Of a stretch of 53,389 nucleotides of DNA, positions 32,328 to 40,501 are shown piece after piece; within the stretch, counting starts at the first letter, position 1; each line of letters begins with the position of its first letter. Position numbers and translations under genes: made by a program. The stretch is from Coprothermobacterota bacterium (GTDB lineage: Bacteria > Caldisericota > JANLFM01). The notes beneath the pieces were generated by a model. The model made no database searches. It was not told where the DNA came from and saw only the letters and a list, made by a program, of their open reading frames with translations. The stretch covers positions 1 to 53,389 of the forward strand of contig JAPLHV010000067.1 of NCBI GenBank assembly GCA_026389455.1, read 5' to 3'.

Positions 32328-33505
32328 TGCTTTTAGGTGGTTCGGCTTTCTTCGCAAGCTCGGAGACGGTTGTCTTCTCGCTAGGCAGCCGCCATTTCGC
32401 TGGCGACCCGCGCTTGGCTCGCCTCAGTGAACGCCCAATGCGATTCCTGGCCTTCATCTTGTTGGGCAACAACCTGGTCAATGCAGCCCTCTCTGCCTTG
32501 GCCACCAGCGTCATTCTGTCTCTTTGGGGGGAGAGCGCTCTGGCCCTGGGCGCCGTTCTGCTGACCCTCATCCTGTTGCTCTTCGGCGAAATCCTGCCAA
32601 AGACGGCAGCCGCCTCGGCAAACGTGCGCTTGGCGCCCATCCTGGCTGGACCCCTGGCTTTCCTTTACCGTCTGATCTCCCCCCTCTCCTCTCTCTTCAG
32701 TGTTGCCGCGGATGGTCTCCTCGGTCGTTTTTTCGGCCAAGACAAGGAAGAACGTTCCGCTCTCTCCTCGGCCGAGCTGGCTCAAGCTGCTGCTGAAGGG
32801 ACTGCTCTGGGGCTGCTCAGCCCACGAGAAGAGGAGATCCTGGGCGCCATCCTCACCTTCGGCCAGAAGACGGCCGGAGAGGTGATGACCCCCCGTCCTT
32901 ACATGGTAGCCCTCCCCCTGGAGATTCGCCCGGACGAGGCTGCCGAGGTCTTCCGTCGCCAAGGACTCTCTCGCCTGCCGGTTTTTCACCAAACGCTGGA
33001 CGCCATTGCCGGTGTGCTCTACGCCAAAGACCTGCTGCGGATCTTGGCCTTGGGTGAGGTGAAGAGCGTCGCCCAGTTGCTGCGGCCGATCTTCTCCGTG
33101 CCCGAGGGTATCCGTCTTTTTCGCTTGATGGCTGAACTGCGCTCGCGGCAGACGCATCTCGCTCTGGTGGTGGACGAGTATGGTGGAACAACCGGCTTGA
33201 TCACCCTAGAGGATGTCCTTGAAGAGATCGTCGGCGAGATCTGGGACGAACACGACCCCTTGGTCTTCCACGACCGGCGCCTGCGGGATGGTTCTTGGCT
33301 GGTACGCGCCGATATCGGCCGGGAAGAGATGGCCGAGCTGGGCTTGCAGTTGCCGGATTCTTACGATAACCTGGCCTCCTATCTATTGGAGGTTTCCGGT
33401 CACATCCCCCAAAAAGGAGAGCGTTTCACGTTGGGGGAATGGCATCTATGGGTGGTGAAAGCCACTCCGCAACGTTGCGAACTGGTTCGTGCCCGTCATG
33501 TTTGA
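32306..33505 (+). CDS. CNNM/CorC-like transporter, DUF21-CBS (copy 1)
   Basis: This 399-aa protein has a DUF21 domain with three to four membrane helices (1-140), a CBS pair (about 200-320, [34 protein letters not shown]) and a C-terminal CorC_HlyC domain (about 325-395). The family is implicated in Mg2+ or Co2+ export and was once annotated as hemolysin. It overlaps the ybeY end by 22 nt and the next paralogue by 8 nt, so the genes form one transcription unit. Confidence 0.88.
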   Translation: MQFVLFLVLLGGSAFFASSETVVFSLGSRHFAGDPRLARLSERPMRFLAFILLGNNLVNAALSALATSVILSLWGESALALGAVLLTLILLLFGEILPKTAAASANVRLAPILAGPLAFLYRLISPLSSLFSVAADGLLGRFFGQDKEERSALSSAELAQAAAEGTALGLLSPREEEILGAILTFGQKTAGEVMTPRPYMVALPLEIRPDEAAEVFRRQGLSRLPVFHQTLDAIAGVLYAKDLLRILALGEVKSVAQLLRPIFSVPEGIRLFRLMAELRSRQTHLALVVDEYGGTTGLITLEDVLEEIVGEIWDEHDPLVFHDRRLRDGSWLVRADIGREEMAELGLQLPDSYDNLASYLLEVSGHIPQKGERFTLGEWHLWVVKATPQRCELVRARHV

Positions 33506-34718
33506 GTGGCTCCTCTTTCTGCTGTTGCTATTCCTCTCTGCCCTCTTCTCCGCAGCCGAGACATCCTACACCGTACTGGACAAACGACGGCTGCGTGCGT
33601 CCAAGGAAGCGGGGGACCGTCAAGCGGCGATCATTCTATACCTGTGGGAGAAACCGGAGCGCTTCTTCACACCCATGCTGATCGCCAACAGCTTGGCTGC
33701 TACCAGCGCTACTGTTTTACTGACTACCCTCTTGATCCACCGCTTAGGCGCTGCCGGCCCCTGGCTGGCCACCGCTCTGGTCGCTCTCCTTTTATTCTTC
33801 TTTGCTGAGTTGGCGCCGAAAGGAATGGCAGCTCGCTTTCCTCGCCGAGTATCTTCACTCCTTTTTCCAGTCGTACTCTTGGTCTATCTCCTCTTCTGGC
33901 CCTTCAGTTGGATGGTAAACGGGCTAATGGCCGGATTGCGGCGGCTCATTCCATCCCTTCAATACTCCAGCGCTATCCGCAGCCGCCAGGAGATTGAGAC
34001 TTTAGCTGCAGCCTGGGGCGGAGAAGAGGACCAGGCCATGCTTTCACGGACCCTCCGTTTCGCCGCGAAGAGGTTGGGGGAGGTAATGGCGCCTCGTGTC
34101 GCCATGCGCGCCTTCCCGGTAGAAAAACCAGCGCTGGAGATCCTGCGCGAGGCCGGCAGCCTACGCTACTCTCGCTTTCCTCTCTATTTGGGCGATCTGG
34201 ACCGGGTGATCGGTGTGCTGTACTTGAAAGACCTGCTCGGGGTTCCTATGACCTCTCCCATCCCGGCCGGCCAGTTGGCCCGCGAGCCCTTGTTCCTTCC
34301 CGAAAATCTCTCCTTGGCACAAGCCTTGGAAGAGATGCGCCTGCGCCGCACCAGCCTTGCCCTGGTCGTCGATGAGCACGGTGGGACAGCCGGCCTGGTG
34401 ACCATGGAGGATCTGGCAGAAGAGATCGTCGGCGAGATCTGGGACGAACACGACTCTCCCAGTGAGAGAATTCAGGCATGCCCGGATGGAAGCTTGCTGT
34501 TGGCCGGGCAGACGACTTTGACGGAGATATCGGAAAGCCACGGAGTGGTCATCGAGAGTAAAGCCACCACTTTGGGGGGCGCCATCACTGAACGCCTCGG
34601 GCGTTTCCCAGTCCAAGGCGAGGAGATCGATCTCGGCCCCGTGCAAGCCATAATCCTGCTTGCCACCCCTAAGAGCGTGGAGCGCGTTCTGCTGCGTCGA
34701 AAGGAAGTTGATGCGTAG
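33498..34718 (+). CDS. CNNM/CorC-like transporter, DUF21-CBS (copy 2)
   Basis: This 406-aa paralogue has an N-terminal DUF21 membrane domain (MFEWLLFLLLLFLSALFSAAETSY), CBS domains ([41 protein letters not shown]) and a CorC_HlyC end. The alternatives are a GTG at 33489 or the ATG at 33498; both overlap the preceding gene, and I chose the ATG because the hydrophobic helix starts there. The pair resembles the tandem CNNM genes of many bacteria, which may form heterodimers, which is inference. Confidence 0.87.
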   Translation: MFEWLLFLLLLFLSALFSAAETSYTVLDKRRLRASKEAGDRQAAIILYLWEKPERFFTPMLIANSLAATSATVLLTTLLIHRLGAAGPWLATALVALLLFFFAELAPKGMAARFPRRVSSLLFPVVLLVYLLFWPFSWMVNGLMAGLRRLIPSLQYSSAIRSRQEIETLAAAWGGEEDQAMLSRTLRFAAKRLGEVMAPRVAMRAFPVEKPALEILREAGSLRYSRFPLYLGDLDRVIGVLYLKDLLGVPMTSPIPAGQLAREPLFLPENLSLAQALEEMRLRRTSLALVVDEHGGTAGLVTMEDLAEEIVGEIWDEHDSPSERIQACPDGSLLLAGQTTLTEISESHGVVIESKATTLGGAITERLGRFPVQGEEIDLGPVQAIILLATPKSVERVLLRRKEVDA

Positions 34719-34758
34719 GGATTCTCCGTTTGCGAAAAATGACCGGGATCCCCTTATA

Positions 34759-34875
34759 TAAGTAGTCAAGTAGTTAAGTGGCTAAGTAGTTAAGTGGCTA
34801 AGTAGTTACTAAACTACTAAACCACTGGATCACTAGACCACTGGATCACTAGACAGCCCCCGGCAGGGTGTTCTG
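34759..34875. repeat. octamer array joined to capped core
   Basis: The array agtagtcaagtagttaagtggctaagt turns at agtagttactaaactac into accactggatcactag units and then into acagcccccggcagggtgttctg. The cap ends in the TG of an extended -10 promoter element for the next gene. Confidence 0.85.
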
Positions 34876-34882
34876 ATATAAT
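34874..34882 (+). promoter_or_regulatory. extended -10 promoter element touching a core repeat
   Basis: TGATATAAT is a perfect TGnTATAAT extended -10 motif, 22 bp before the TTG start of CNNM copy 3. Its TG is the last two bases of the repeat cap (GTTCTG). No good -35 is seen at the usual distance. Confidence 0.55.
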
Positions 34883-34903
34883 CGATGCGAAAGAGGTGAG
34901 CGT

Positions 34904-36172
34904 TTGTTGGATTGGGCCCTCTATGTCGGTCCTCTTTTAATATTGCTATCTCTCGTCAGCCTGGCTAGCTTTTCGGCCGCTGGATCAGCCTTCCTCTCTA
35001 TCTCCAAGAATCGCCTCCGGCGCGAGATGGAAGAGAAGGATAATCCTCGTTTGCGAAGCTTGCTGCTGTGGAGGGAGGATCCCCAGACGATGCTCGCGGT
35101 ACTGGCAGTGGGCGACTACATCTCGATCTTCGCCTATGTTGCCTTGACCCTCTGGTGGATCACTCGGATGAGTCTAGCCCCTGGCTGGGCTTGGCTAACG
35201 ATCGTTCTGGCCTTGATCCTGCTGATTTTGGCAGAAGTCGGGCTTCGCTTAATGGGCGCCAGTCATCCTCTGGCTACACTGTTGCGCTTCTGTAGCTTTT
35301 TAGCAGTTGTCCGTATCCTCTTAGCTCCCCTGGCTAGTCTCTTCCGCATTGCTGCCAAAGGTCTCTTCCGGACTGGTTCGGACCTCGAGGCGGAGGAAGA
35401 GACGGAAGTGAAAGCCCTGGCCGAGATGCGCGAGGAAGTGGAGGATTTGCCGGCCGGCGAGCGGGAGATGATCTCAGCCATCTTCGAGTTTCGCGAGAAA
35501 GAGGTCTCCGAGGTGATGGTCCCCCGCATGGACATCATCGCCCTCGAACAAAGCGCTCCCCTCCAGCAAGCCTTGCGCACAATGGTGGAAAGCGGCCACT
35601 CTCGCCTACCAATCTACCAGGAGCAAGTGGACAATGTCACGGGTGTGCTGTTAGAGAAGGATGCCTTGCGTGCCTCGCTGGAGGACCATCCCGCTCTCTC
35701 TGCCGCGGACCTGGCCCGCCCCCCCTTCTTCGTCCCGGAGAGCAAGCGCATCTCCGAGCTGTTGCCCGAGATGCAGCGAAAGAAGACGCAGATCGCCCTG
35801 GTCGTGGACGAGTACGGTGGCCTGGAGGGATTGGTGACAATGGAAGATCTCTTGGAGGAGATCGTCGGCGAGATCCGCGATGAGCACGACTTAGAGACTG
35901 AGAGGGTTCATACCCTGGCGCCAGGATCCTTCCAGATCTCTGCCGGCCTCTCCCTGCGAGAGTTGGAAGACCTGACTGGGGAAGAGATCCGGTCCGAAGA
36001 CTATGACACGGTCGGAGGGTTTCTCTATGGGCTCTTCCAGCACATCCCAACACCCGACGAGGAAGTGGATTTCCATCGCTTGCATTTCCGGGTGGAGGAA
36101 ACGCGCGGCAACCGCATCCTGAAAATACGGGTTGACCTGCGACCCGAGGAGGAGAAAGGCATTGGCGATTGA
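34904..36172 (+). CDS. CNNM/CorC-like transporter, DUF21-CBS (copy 3)
   Basis: This third paralogue, 422 aa, has the same order: membrane DUF21 (about 1-150), CBS pair ([40 protein letters not shown]) and CorC_HlyC C-terminus. It starts with TTG ([12 protein letters not shown]) after GAGGTGA. Unlike copies 1 and 2 it has its own apparent promoter after the array. The cdd gene begins inside its last codons. Three such genes occupy the place where dgkA normally lies between ybeY and cdd. Confidence 0.87.
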   Translation: MLDWALYVGPLLILLSLVSLASFSAAGSAFLSISKNRLRREMEEKDNPRLRSLLLWREDPQTMLAVLAVGDYISIFAYVALTLWWITRMSLAPGWAWLTIVLALILLILAEVGLRLMGASHPLATLLRFCSFLAVVRILLAPLASLFRIAAKGLFRTGSDLEAEEETEVKALAEMREEVEDLPAGEREMISAIFEFREKEVSEVMVPRMDIIALEQSAPLQQALRTMVESGHSRLPIYQEQVDNVTGVLLEKDALRASLEDHPALSAADLARPPFFVPESKRISELLPEMQRKKTQIALVVDEYGGLEGLVTMEDLLEEIVGEIRDEHDLETERVHTLAPGSFQISAGLSLRELEDLTGEEIRSEDYDTVGGFLYGLFQHIPTPDEEVDFHRLHFRVEETRGNRILKIRVDLRPEEEKGIGD

Positions 36173-36569
36173 TTGGGAACACCTGCTAGATGAAGCGTGG
36201 CAAGCTCGCGAGCTTGCCTATGTGCCATACTCGCGCTTTCCGGTGGGAGCGGCGCTGCTGGGCAGCTCAGGGAAAGTCTACCGTGGAGCCAATTTGGAGA
36301 ACGCCAGCTACCCCTTGACCATCTGTGCCGAACGGGTGGCTGTCTTCAAGGCGAGGAGCGAGGGGGAGACGCATTTTCTGGCCATCGCAGTCGTAGCGGC
36401 CGCCCAACCCCTGGCTGCCCCCTGTGGCGCCTGCCGCCAGGTGCTCAGCGAATTGGCGCCCGGCATCCCGGTGCTCCTGGCCAACAAACAGGGGGAGCGA
36501 TTGATGACCAGTGTAGAAGAGTTGTTGCCCCTGGCTTTCACTCCGGCCAGCTTGCCCGCGAAGGGCTAG
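36162..36569 (+). CDS. cdd: Cytidine deaminase
   Basis: This homotetrameric-type cytidine deaminase of 135 aa serves pyrimidine salvage. The zinc site is CAERVAVFKA near residue 50 (Cys replaces His, as usual in this subgroup) and PCGACRQVL near residue 85. I place the start at TTG 36162 ([13 protein letters not shown]) because GGAGG lies 9 nt upstream; the upstream ATG in the ORF track would overlap the transporter by 41 nt. The Era GTPase gene that normally follows is absent; tpiA follows 11 bp later. Confidence 0.9.
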   Translation: MAIDWEHLLDEAWQARELAYVPYSRFPVGAALLGSSGKVYRGANLENASYPLTICAERVAVFKARSEGETHFLAIAVVAAAQPLAAPCGACRQVLSELAPGIPVLLANKQGERLMTSVEELLPLAFTPASLPAKG

Positions 36570-36580
36570 AAAGGAAACGC

Positions 36581-37339
36581 ATGCGTCGAAAGATCATTGC
36601 CGGCAATTGGAAATGCAACAAAACCCGCGCAGAGGCGATCAGCCTGCTGGAATCCCTCCTGCTCGCCCCACCGCCTCCATCCGGGCGCCAGATGGTTGCT
36701 ATCCCCCCCTTCCCCTACCTGGAAGCGGCCTGTACCCTTACCGCCGGCTCCCATCTGTCGATCGGGGCGCAGAATCTCTGGACATCGGACTGGGGCGCCT
36801 ATACAGGCGAGGTATCGGCGCCGATGCTGGCCTCTCTGGGGGTTCGCTACGTTGTGGTGGGCCACTCCGAGCGCAGGCAGCGCTTTGGCGAGGATGGGCT
36901 CATCTTGAAAGAAAAAGTGGAGCGAGCCTTGGCTTGGGGTTTGACTCCCATCTTTTGTCTGGGCGAGAGACTAGAAGAGCGAGACCGCGGTCAGGCCTTC
37001 GAGGTAGTGGCAGACCAACTGAAGAAAGGCTTGGGCGGCCTCTCCGCGGAGCAGTTACACCACTTGGTGATCGCCTATGAACCTGTTTGGGCGATCGGAA
37101 CCGGCCGTAACGCCACCCCCGAGCAAGCCCAAGAGGTGCATTCCTTGCTGCGCGGTCTCCTCACTGCCGGGTGGGGAGAATCGGTGGCGCAATCTTTGCC
37201 GATCCTCTATGGAGGCAGCGTAAAACCCGATAATGTCGACGCTTTAATGGCTATGCCTGACCTGGACGGGGCGCTGGTGGGAGGAGCCAGCTTGAAAGCG
37301 GACGATTTCCTGCGCATTGCCGGCTACCGGGAAGGATAA
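36581..37339 (+). CDS. tpiA: Triosephosphate isomerase
   Basis: This glycolytic TIM-barrel enzyme interconverts DHAP and glyceraldehyde 3-phosphate and has 252 aa. IIAGNWKCNK near the start holds the substrate-binding Asn/Lys, VVGHSERRQRF near residue 90 the catalytic His, and IAYEPVWAIGTGRNATP near residue 160 the catalytic Glu and loop 6. The ATG at 36581 after AAGGAAACGC fits the family; the track start is 128 codons too early. Its presence between cdd and recO is unusual, since tpiA generally sits with gap and pgk. Confidence 0.95.
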   Translation: MRRKIIAGNWKCNKTRAEAISLLESLLLAPPPPSGRQMVAIPPFPYLEAACTLTAGSHLSIGAQNLWTSDWGAYTGEVSAPMLASLGVRYVVVGHSERRQRFGEDGLILKEKVERALAWGLTPIFCLGERLEERDRGQAFEVVADQLKKGLGGLSAEQLHHLVIAYEPVWAIGTGRNATPEQAQEVHSLLRGLLTAGWGESVAQSLPILYGGSVKPDNVDALMAMPDLDGALVGGASLKADDFLRIAGYREG

Positions 37340-37351
37340 GAAGAGTCGCCA

Positions 37352-38131
37352 ATGCCGTTTGTTAAAGCGATCGGCCTAGTATTGCGCACTCAGCCCTGGC
37401 GGGAGAACGACAAACTGGTCTTCCTCTTTACCCGTGAGCGCGGCCGCTTGCTGGCCGGCGCCCGAGGCGGCCGGCGTCCGCAGAGCCACTGGGGTGGGGC
37501 ATTGGAGCCTCTTACCGAGCTTGATCTGCTCTTTTATCAGAAAGGCGATCACCTTCTGATCACCCAATGGCAAATCCTACGGAGCCATTGCGATCTCCGT
37601 GCGGAGATGTCTCTCTGCGGTCCCGCCCTCTACCTGGTCGAGTTGGTCGGAGCTTTGCTGCATGAAGAGGATCCGCATCCCCAACTCTATGAAGAGTTGA
37701 AGGGCGCCTTGGCCGCACTTTCAAGCAGGCGCTCCCCTACCCTGGTGACCAACGCTTTCATCCTCAAGATGCTCTCTTTGATCGGCTATTGGCCATCACT
37801 GGAGAAGTGTGCCTTGTGCGGCAGGATGGTGGGGGGATCGCTTTTCTATTTCTCTCCGCCGGCCGGAGGGGTTCTCTGTCCAGTTTGCCGACATCTAGGG
37901 GGGATCGCTTTGACGGTGCCGGGTGAAGTGTTGGAACAAGCCCGCCAACTGCTCCAAGCTTCCTGGGAAACGCTCCCGTCTCACGCCCGTGGAAGCGAAG
38001 AGCTATCTGACCTCTTGCGCCTTTTCCTGGCTGCTCAATTGGAAAAAGGGCACTCCGCTGTGCAGACCTTCCGCGCCAAGATGCGCCAAGCCGAGCGATC
38101 CCTTCCTTCATCTCCCTCTTTCTGGACCTGA
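37352..38131 (+). CDS. recO: DNA repair protein RecO
   Basis: RecO acts with RecR to load RecA on SSB-coated DNA. The protein is 259 aa. The N-terminal OB-fold reads KAIGLVLRTQPWRENDKLVFLFTRERGRL, and a C-terminal four-cysteine zinc motif (CALCGR, then CPVCRH) is intact. It is the last gene of the housekeeping series and starts 12 bp after tpiA. The next gene is convergent. Confidence 0.9.
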   Translation: MPFVKAIGLVLRTQPWRENDKLVFLFTRERGRLLAGARGGRRPQSHWGGALEPLTELDLLFYQKGDHLLITQWQILRSHCDLRAEMSLCGPALYLVELVGALLHEEDPHPQLYEELKGALAALSSRRSPTLVTNAFILKMLSLIGYWPSLEKCALCGRMVGGSLFYFSPPAGGVLCPVCRHLGGIALTVPGEVLEQARQLLQASWETLPSHARGSEELSDLLRLFLAAQLEKGHSAVQTFRAKMRQAERSLPSSPSFWT

Positions 38132-38244
38132 TTCAGTAGGCCACAACTAAGACTGCCAAGAAGAGGGCATCGTTGTCCCAGATCGAGACGACGACCTTGG
38201 GAGTCATCTCGTTCGCGCTAGTGGACTTTTTTGACGGATCCACT

Positions 38245-38712
38245 TCAGCCTTCCTCCAATGAAGGGATCGTCCCCCAGGCCAAGCTCGAGTTGGTGAAGC
38301 GGGGATCCTCAGTAACTTCCACGATCTCGGCATCGGGGAAGGGGAAGGGCGACAACGCTTCCCCAACCTGGGAGAGCTCGATCTCGGCCAGCGCCAACCC
38401 TGACAACGCACCCCGAAAGATGTCCACCTCCCAGCGCCCGACGCGGTAGCGCCGTTTGGCCAAACCGCGGTCAGAGAGAGATAAGAGGACAGCGTATTCC
38501 TCCTCGGTGAGATCTTTCTCCACCTCCACCCGATCCAATGAACCCCGCCCTTTAATAGTGAGGATGAAACGCGCCCCAGCCCTGCGGATCCGCACTCCCT
38601 GGCAGCCGGAGAGGTAATGCTGTTCCAATTCCATCCCGGGGAAAGCGGCCAACGCACCTTCCTTCAAACCGCGCACCAGGAATTTACGTTCGATCTCGTG
38701 CAGGTGCGGCAT
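38245..38712 (-). CDS. CYTH-domain triphosphatase-like protein
   Basis: This 155-aa protein begins MPHLHEIERKFLV, containing the ExExK signature of CYTH (triphosphate tunnel) enzymes. Further acidic and basic tunnel residues follow (VRIRRAG, LTIKGRG, VEVEKDL, IELSQVGE). Members hydrolyse inorganic triphosphate or thiamine triphosphate, and some are class IV adenylate cyclases. It starts 2 nt after the stop of the transporter gene and is probably co-transcribed with it. The long ORF of the track (to 39984) is an out-of-frame extension. Confidence 0.87.
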   Translation of the reverse strand: MPHLHEIERKFLVRGLKEGALAAFPGMELEQHYLSGCQGVRIRRAGARFILTIKGRGSLDRVEVEKDLTEEEYAVLLSLSDRGLAKRRYRVGRWEVDIFRGALSGLALAEIELSQVGEALSPFPFPDAEIVEVTEDPRFTNSSLAWGTIPSLEEG

Positions 38713-38714
38713 TG

Positions 38715-39959
38715 CTAGCGGATCAAACCTAAGACTACGATGAGGCCAGTCATCCCCACCAAGAGGAAAATGGTCGCGTAAGTGATCCAATTCTGGAGCC
38801 GGGTGTTGACATGCTTGCCCATAATCCGTCGGTTGTTGATTAGTCTGAGCATATAGATTAATACCAGCGGAAGCAAGATGCCGTTCAAGATTTGGGTCCA
38901 CAAGGTGATGGTGATCAAGGGAGCGTTGGGCAAGAGGATAATGACGATGCCGATGATCATAATGGCCGTGAAGAGGAGATAAAACTCGGGAGCATCCCGC
39001 CATCGCTTGTTGACCCCGGCCTCGAAACCGAACGCCTCGCAGATGTAGAAGGCTGTCGCGATCGGCAGGATGGTGGCCGAGAAAAGAGAGGCGACGAAAA
39101 GGCCCAAAGCGAAGAGCGCTGAGGCGAAGGCGCCGGCGAAGGGCTTTAGCGCCATGGCCGCGTCCTTGGCTTGTTCGATCGCCACTCCATTGGGGTAGAG
39201 GGTGGCGCCGCAGGCCACGACAATGAAGAAGGCAACCACTACAGTGGCCAAGCTGCCGATGATCACATCCCACTTCTCGTAGCGGTAATCCTTCAGGGTG
39301 AGGCCTTTCTCGATGACCGCGGACTGCATATAAAACTGCATCCAGGGGGCGATGGTAGTCCCCACGGTGCCGACCACGATGGAGATGGTGGGCAGGTCGA
39401 AAGACATGCTGGGAACGATCAGAGCCATCCCAACCGCTCCCCAATCCGGCCGTGCCAGGATGGCTGAAACGACATAGGAGAGAAGGAAAACGCTGAAGAT
39501 GAGGAATATCTTCTCTGAGGATTTGTAGGTTCCCTTCACTACCAACAGCCAAACAACAACGGCCGCCATCGGCACTGAGATGTACTTGCTGACGCCAAAG
39601 ATTTGCATGGATCCGGCGATCCCGGCAAACTCCGTGGCTGTGTTGGCGATGTTGGCCAATAACAGGCCGAGGAGAATAAACAAGGTGACGCGCAAGCCAA
39701 AGTTCTCGCGGATTAGATCGGCCAAACCCTTGCCGGTGACCATCCCCATCCGCGCGTTCATCTCTTGCACGATCACCAGAACGACGAAAGAAGGGATCAG
39801 GATCCAGAGTAGTTGATAACCATATTGGGCGCCCAAGAGGGAATAGGTCGTAATTCCCCCGGCGTCGTTGTCCACCGAGCCAGTGATCAACCCGGGGCCC
39901 AGCACCGCCAGGAAGGGCAGGAGGCCAATCCAGAAACGATTCCAGTGTATCTTGGTCAT
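38715..39959 (-). CDS. NRAMP-superfamily divalent metal transporter, NRMT-like
   Basis: This 414-aa integral membrane protein has about eleven helices. The first helix has GPGLITGSVDNDAGGITTY where Mn/Fe NRAMPs have DPGN. The sixth has GTTIAPWMQFYMQSAVIEKG where they have MPHN followed by YLHS. Both metal-ligand motifs therefore differ. This pattern resembles the NRAMP-related magnesium transporters described from Actinomycetota; the assignment to Mg2+ or Mn2+ is inference. No clear ribosome-binding site precedes the ATG. It is followed by the CYTH gene. Confidence 0.8.
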   Translation of the reverse strand: MTKIHWNRFWIGLLPFLAVLGPGLITGSVDNDAGGITTYSLLGAQYGYQLLWILIPSFVVLVIVQEMNARMGMVTGKGLADLIRENFGLRVTLFILLGLLLANIANTATEFAGIAGSMQIFGVSKYISVPMAAVVVWLLVVKGTYKSSEKIFLIFSVFLLSYVVSAILARPDWGAVGMALIVPSMSFDLPTISIVVGTVGTTIAPWMQFYMQSAVIEKGLTLKDYRYEKWDVIIGSLATVVVAFFIVVACGATLYPNGVAIEQAKDAAMALKPFAGAFASALFALGLFVASLFSATILPIATAFYICEAFGFEAGVNKRWRDAPEFYLLFTAIMIIGIVIILLPNAPLITITLWTQILNGILLPLVLIYMLRLINNRRIMGKHVNTRLQNWITYATIFLLVGMTGLIVVLGLIR

Positions 39960-40072
39960 GCGCGCGAACCAGCGAAAGAATCATCCAACCTACTCCCCCC
40001 CTCCTGCCCGAGTTGAGCGGAAGTCAACCGCTAGCCTAATCCGAGAGGGAGTTGGACGCAAGCCGCCGAAGC

Positions 40073-40101
40073 TTCACCGGGGAAGGATGTCAAGATACAA
40101 T
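40073..40101 (+). promoter_or_regulatory. sigma-70-like promoter of the small acidic protein
   Basis: A -35-like TTCACC (40073-40078) and -10 TACAAT (40096-40101) are 17 bp apart. An AAGGAG ribosome-binding site and ATG follow at 40130. Confidence 0.6.
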
Positions 40102-40129
40102 AAAGTCAAAACACCCAAGGAGCCCCCCC

Positions 40130-40429
40130 ATGGAACAGCCCACCAATTCAGTCCTCTCTCGCGATGAGCAGATCTCGCTGATCTCCAGGAAATGCGAGGA
40201 TGCTTTCCTTGAACTCTTCGACATCTGGTTTGATCCGCAGAAGGATGCAGTGAACGTCTACTTCGCCGCCTTCCGCAACGCTTTCACCGTCGCCGTCGCC
40301 CAATTCAACGCCACCACCCGTGAGGATCTCAAGGAGTGGCTGGTGGCCTATCTGCAATGGGGCTTCGAGAATGACCTGAAGGAGGAGGACGAGGACGGTG
40401 AGGAACGGTCGGATCTGGACGAAGCCTGA
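40130..40429 (+). CDS. Small acidic protein of unknown function
   Basis: This 99-aa protein is mostly helical by appearance, with an aromatic-rich middle (FLELFDIWFDPQKDAVNVYFAAFRNAF) and a very acidic end (KEEDEDGEERSDLDEA). The start is set by AAGGAG 7 nt upstream and a good promoter. I recognise no family. The next gene, a membrane bactofilin-like protein, lies 72 bp downstream on the same strand. Confidence 0.7.
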   Translation: MEQPTNSVLSRDEQISLISRKCEDAFLELFDIWFDPQKDAVNVYFAAFRNAFTVAVAQFNATTREDLKEWLVAYLQWGFENDLKEEDEDGEERSDLDEA

Positions 40430-40501
40430 CCGCGAACCCACAAACAGCAGAAAATCCTGTAAACTAGTGGACAGCACAAGACTTCGTTTGGAGGTGTACG
40501 C

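Noticed and set aside
38133-38207. 24-codon minus-strand ORF (MTPKVVVSIWDNDALFLAV...)
   Set aside because: It is hydrophobic and short, with only a weak ribosome-binding site, and lies in a convergent spacer. It could not be supported as a gene.
38245-39984. 579-aa ORF joining CYTH to a long upstream extension
   Set aside because: The upstream part is the antisense-frame shadow of the NRAMP-like gene. The CYTH domain has its own ATG 2 nt after the transporter stop.
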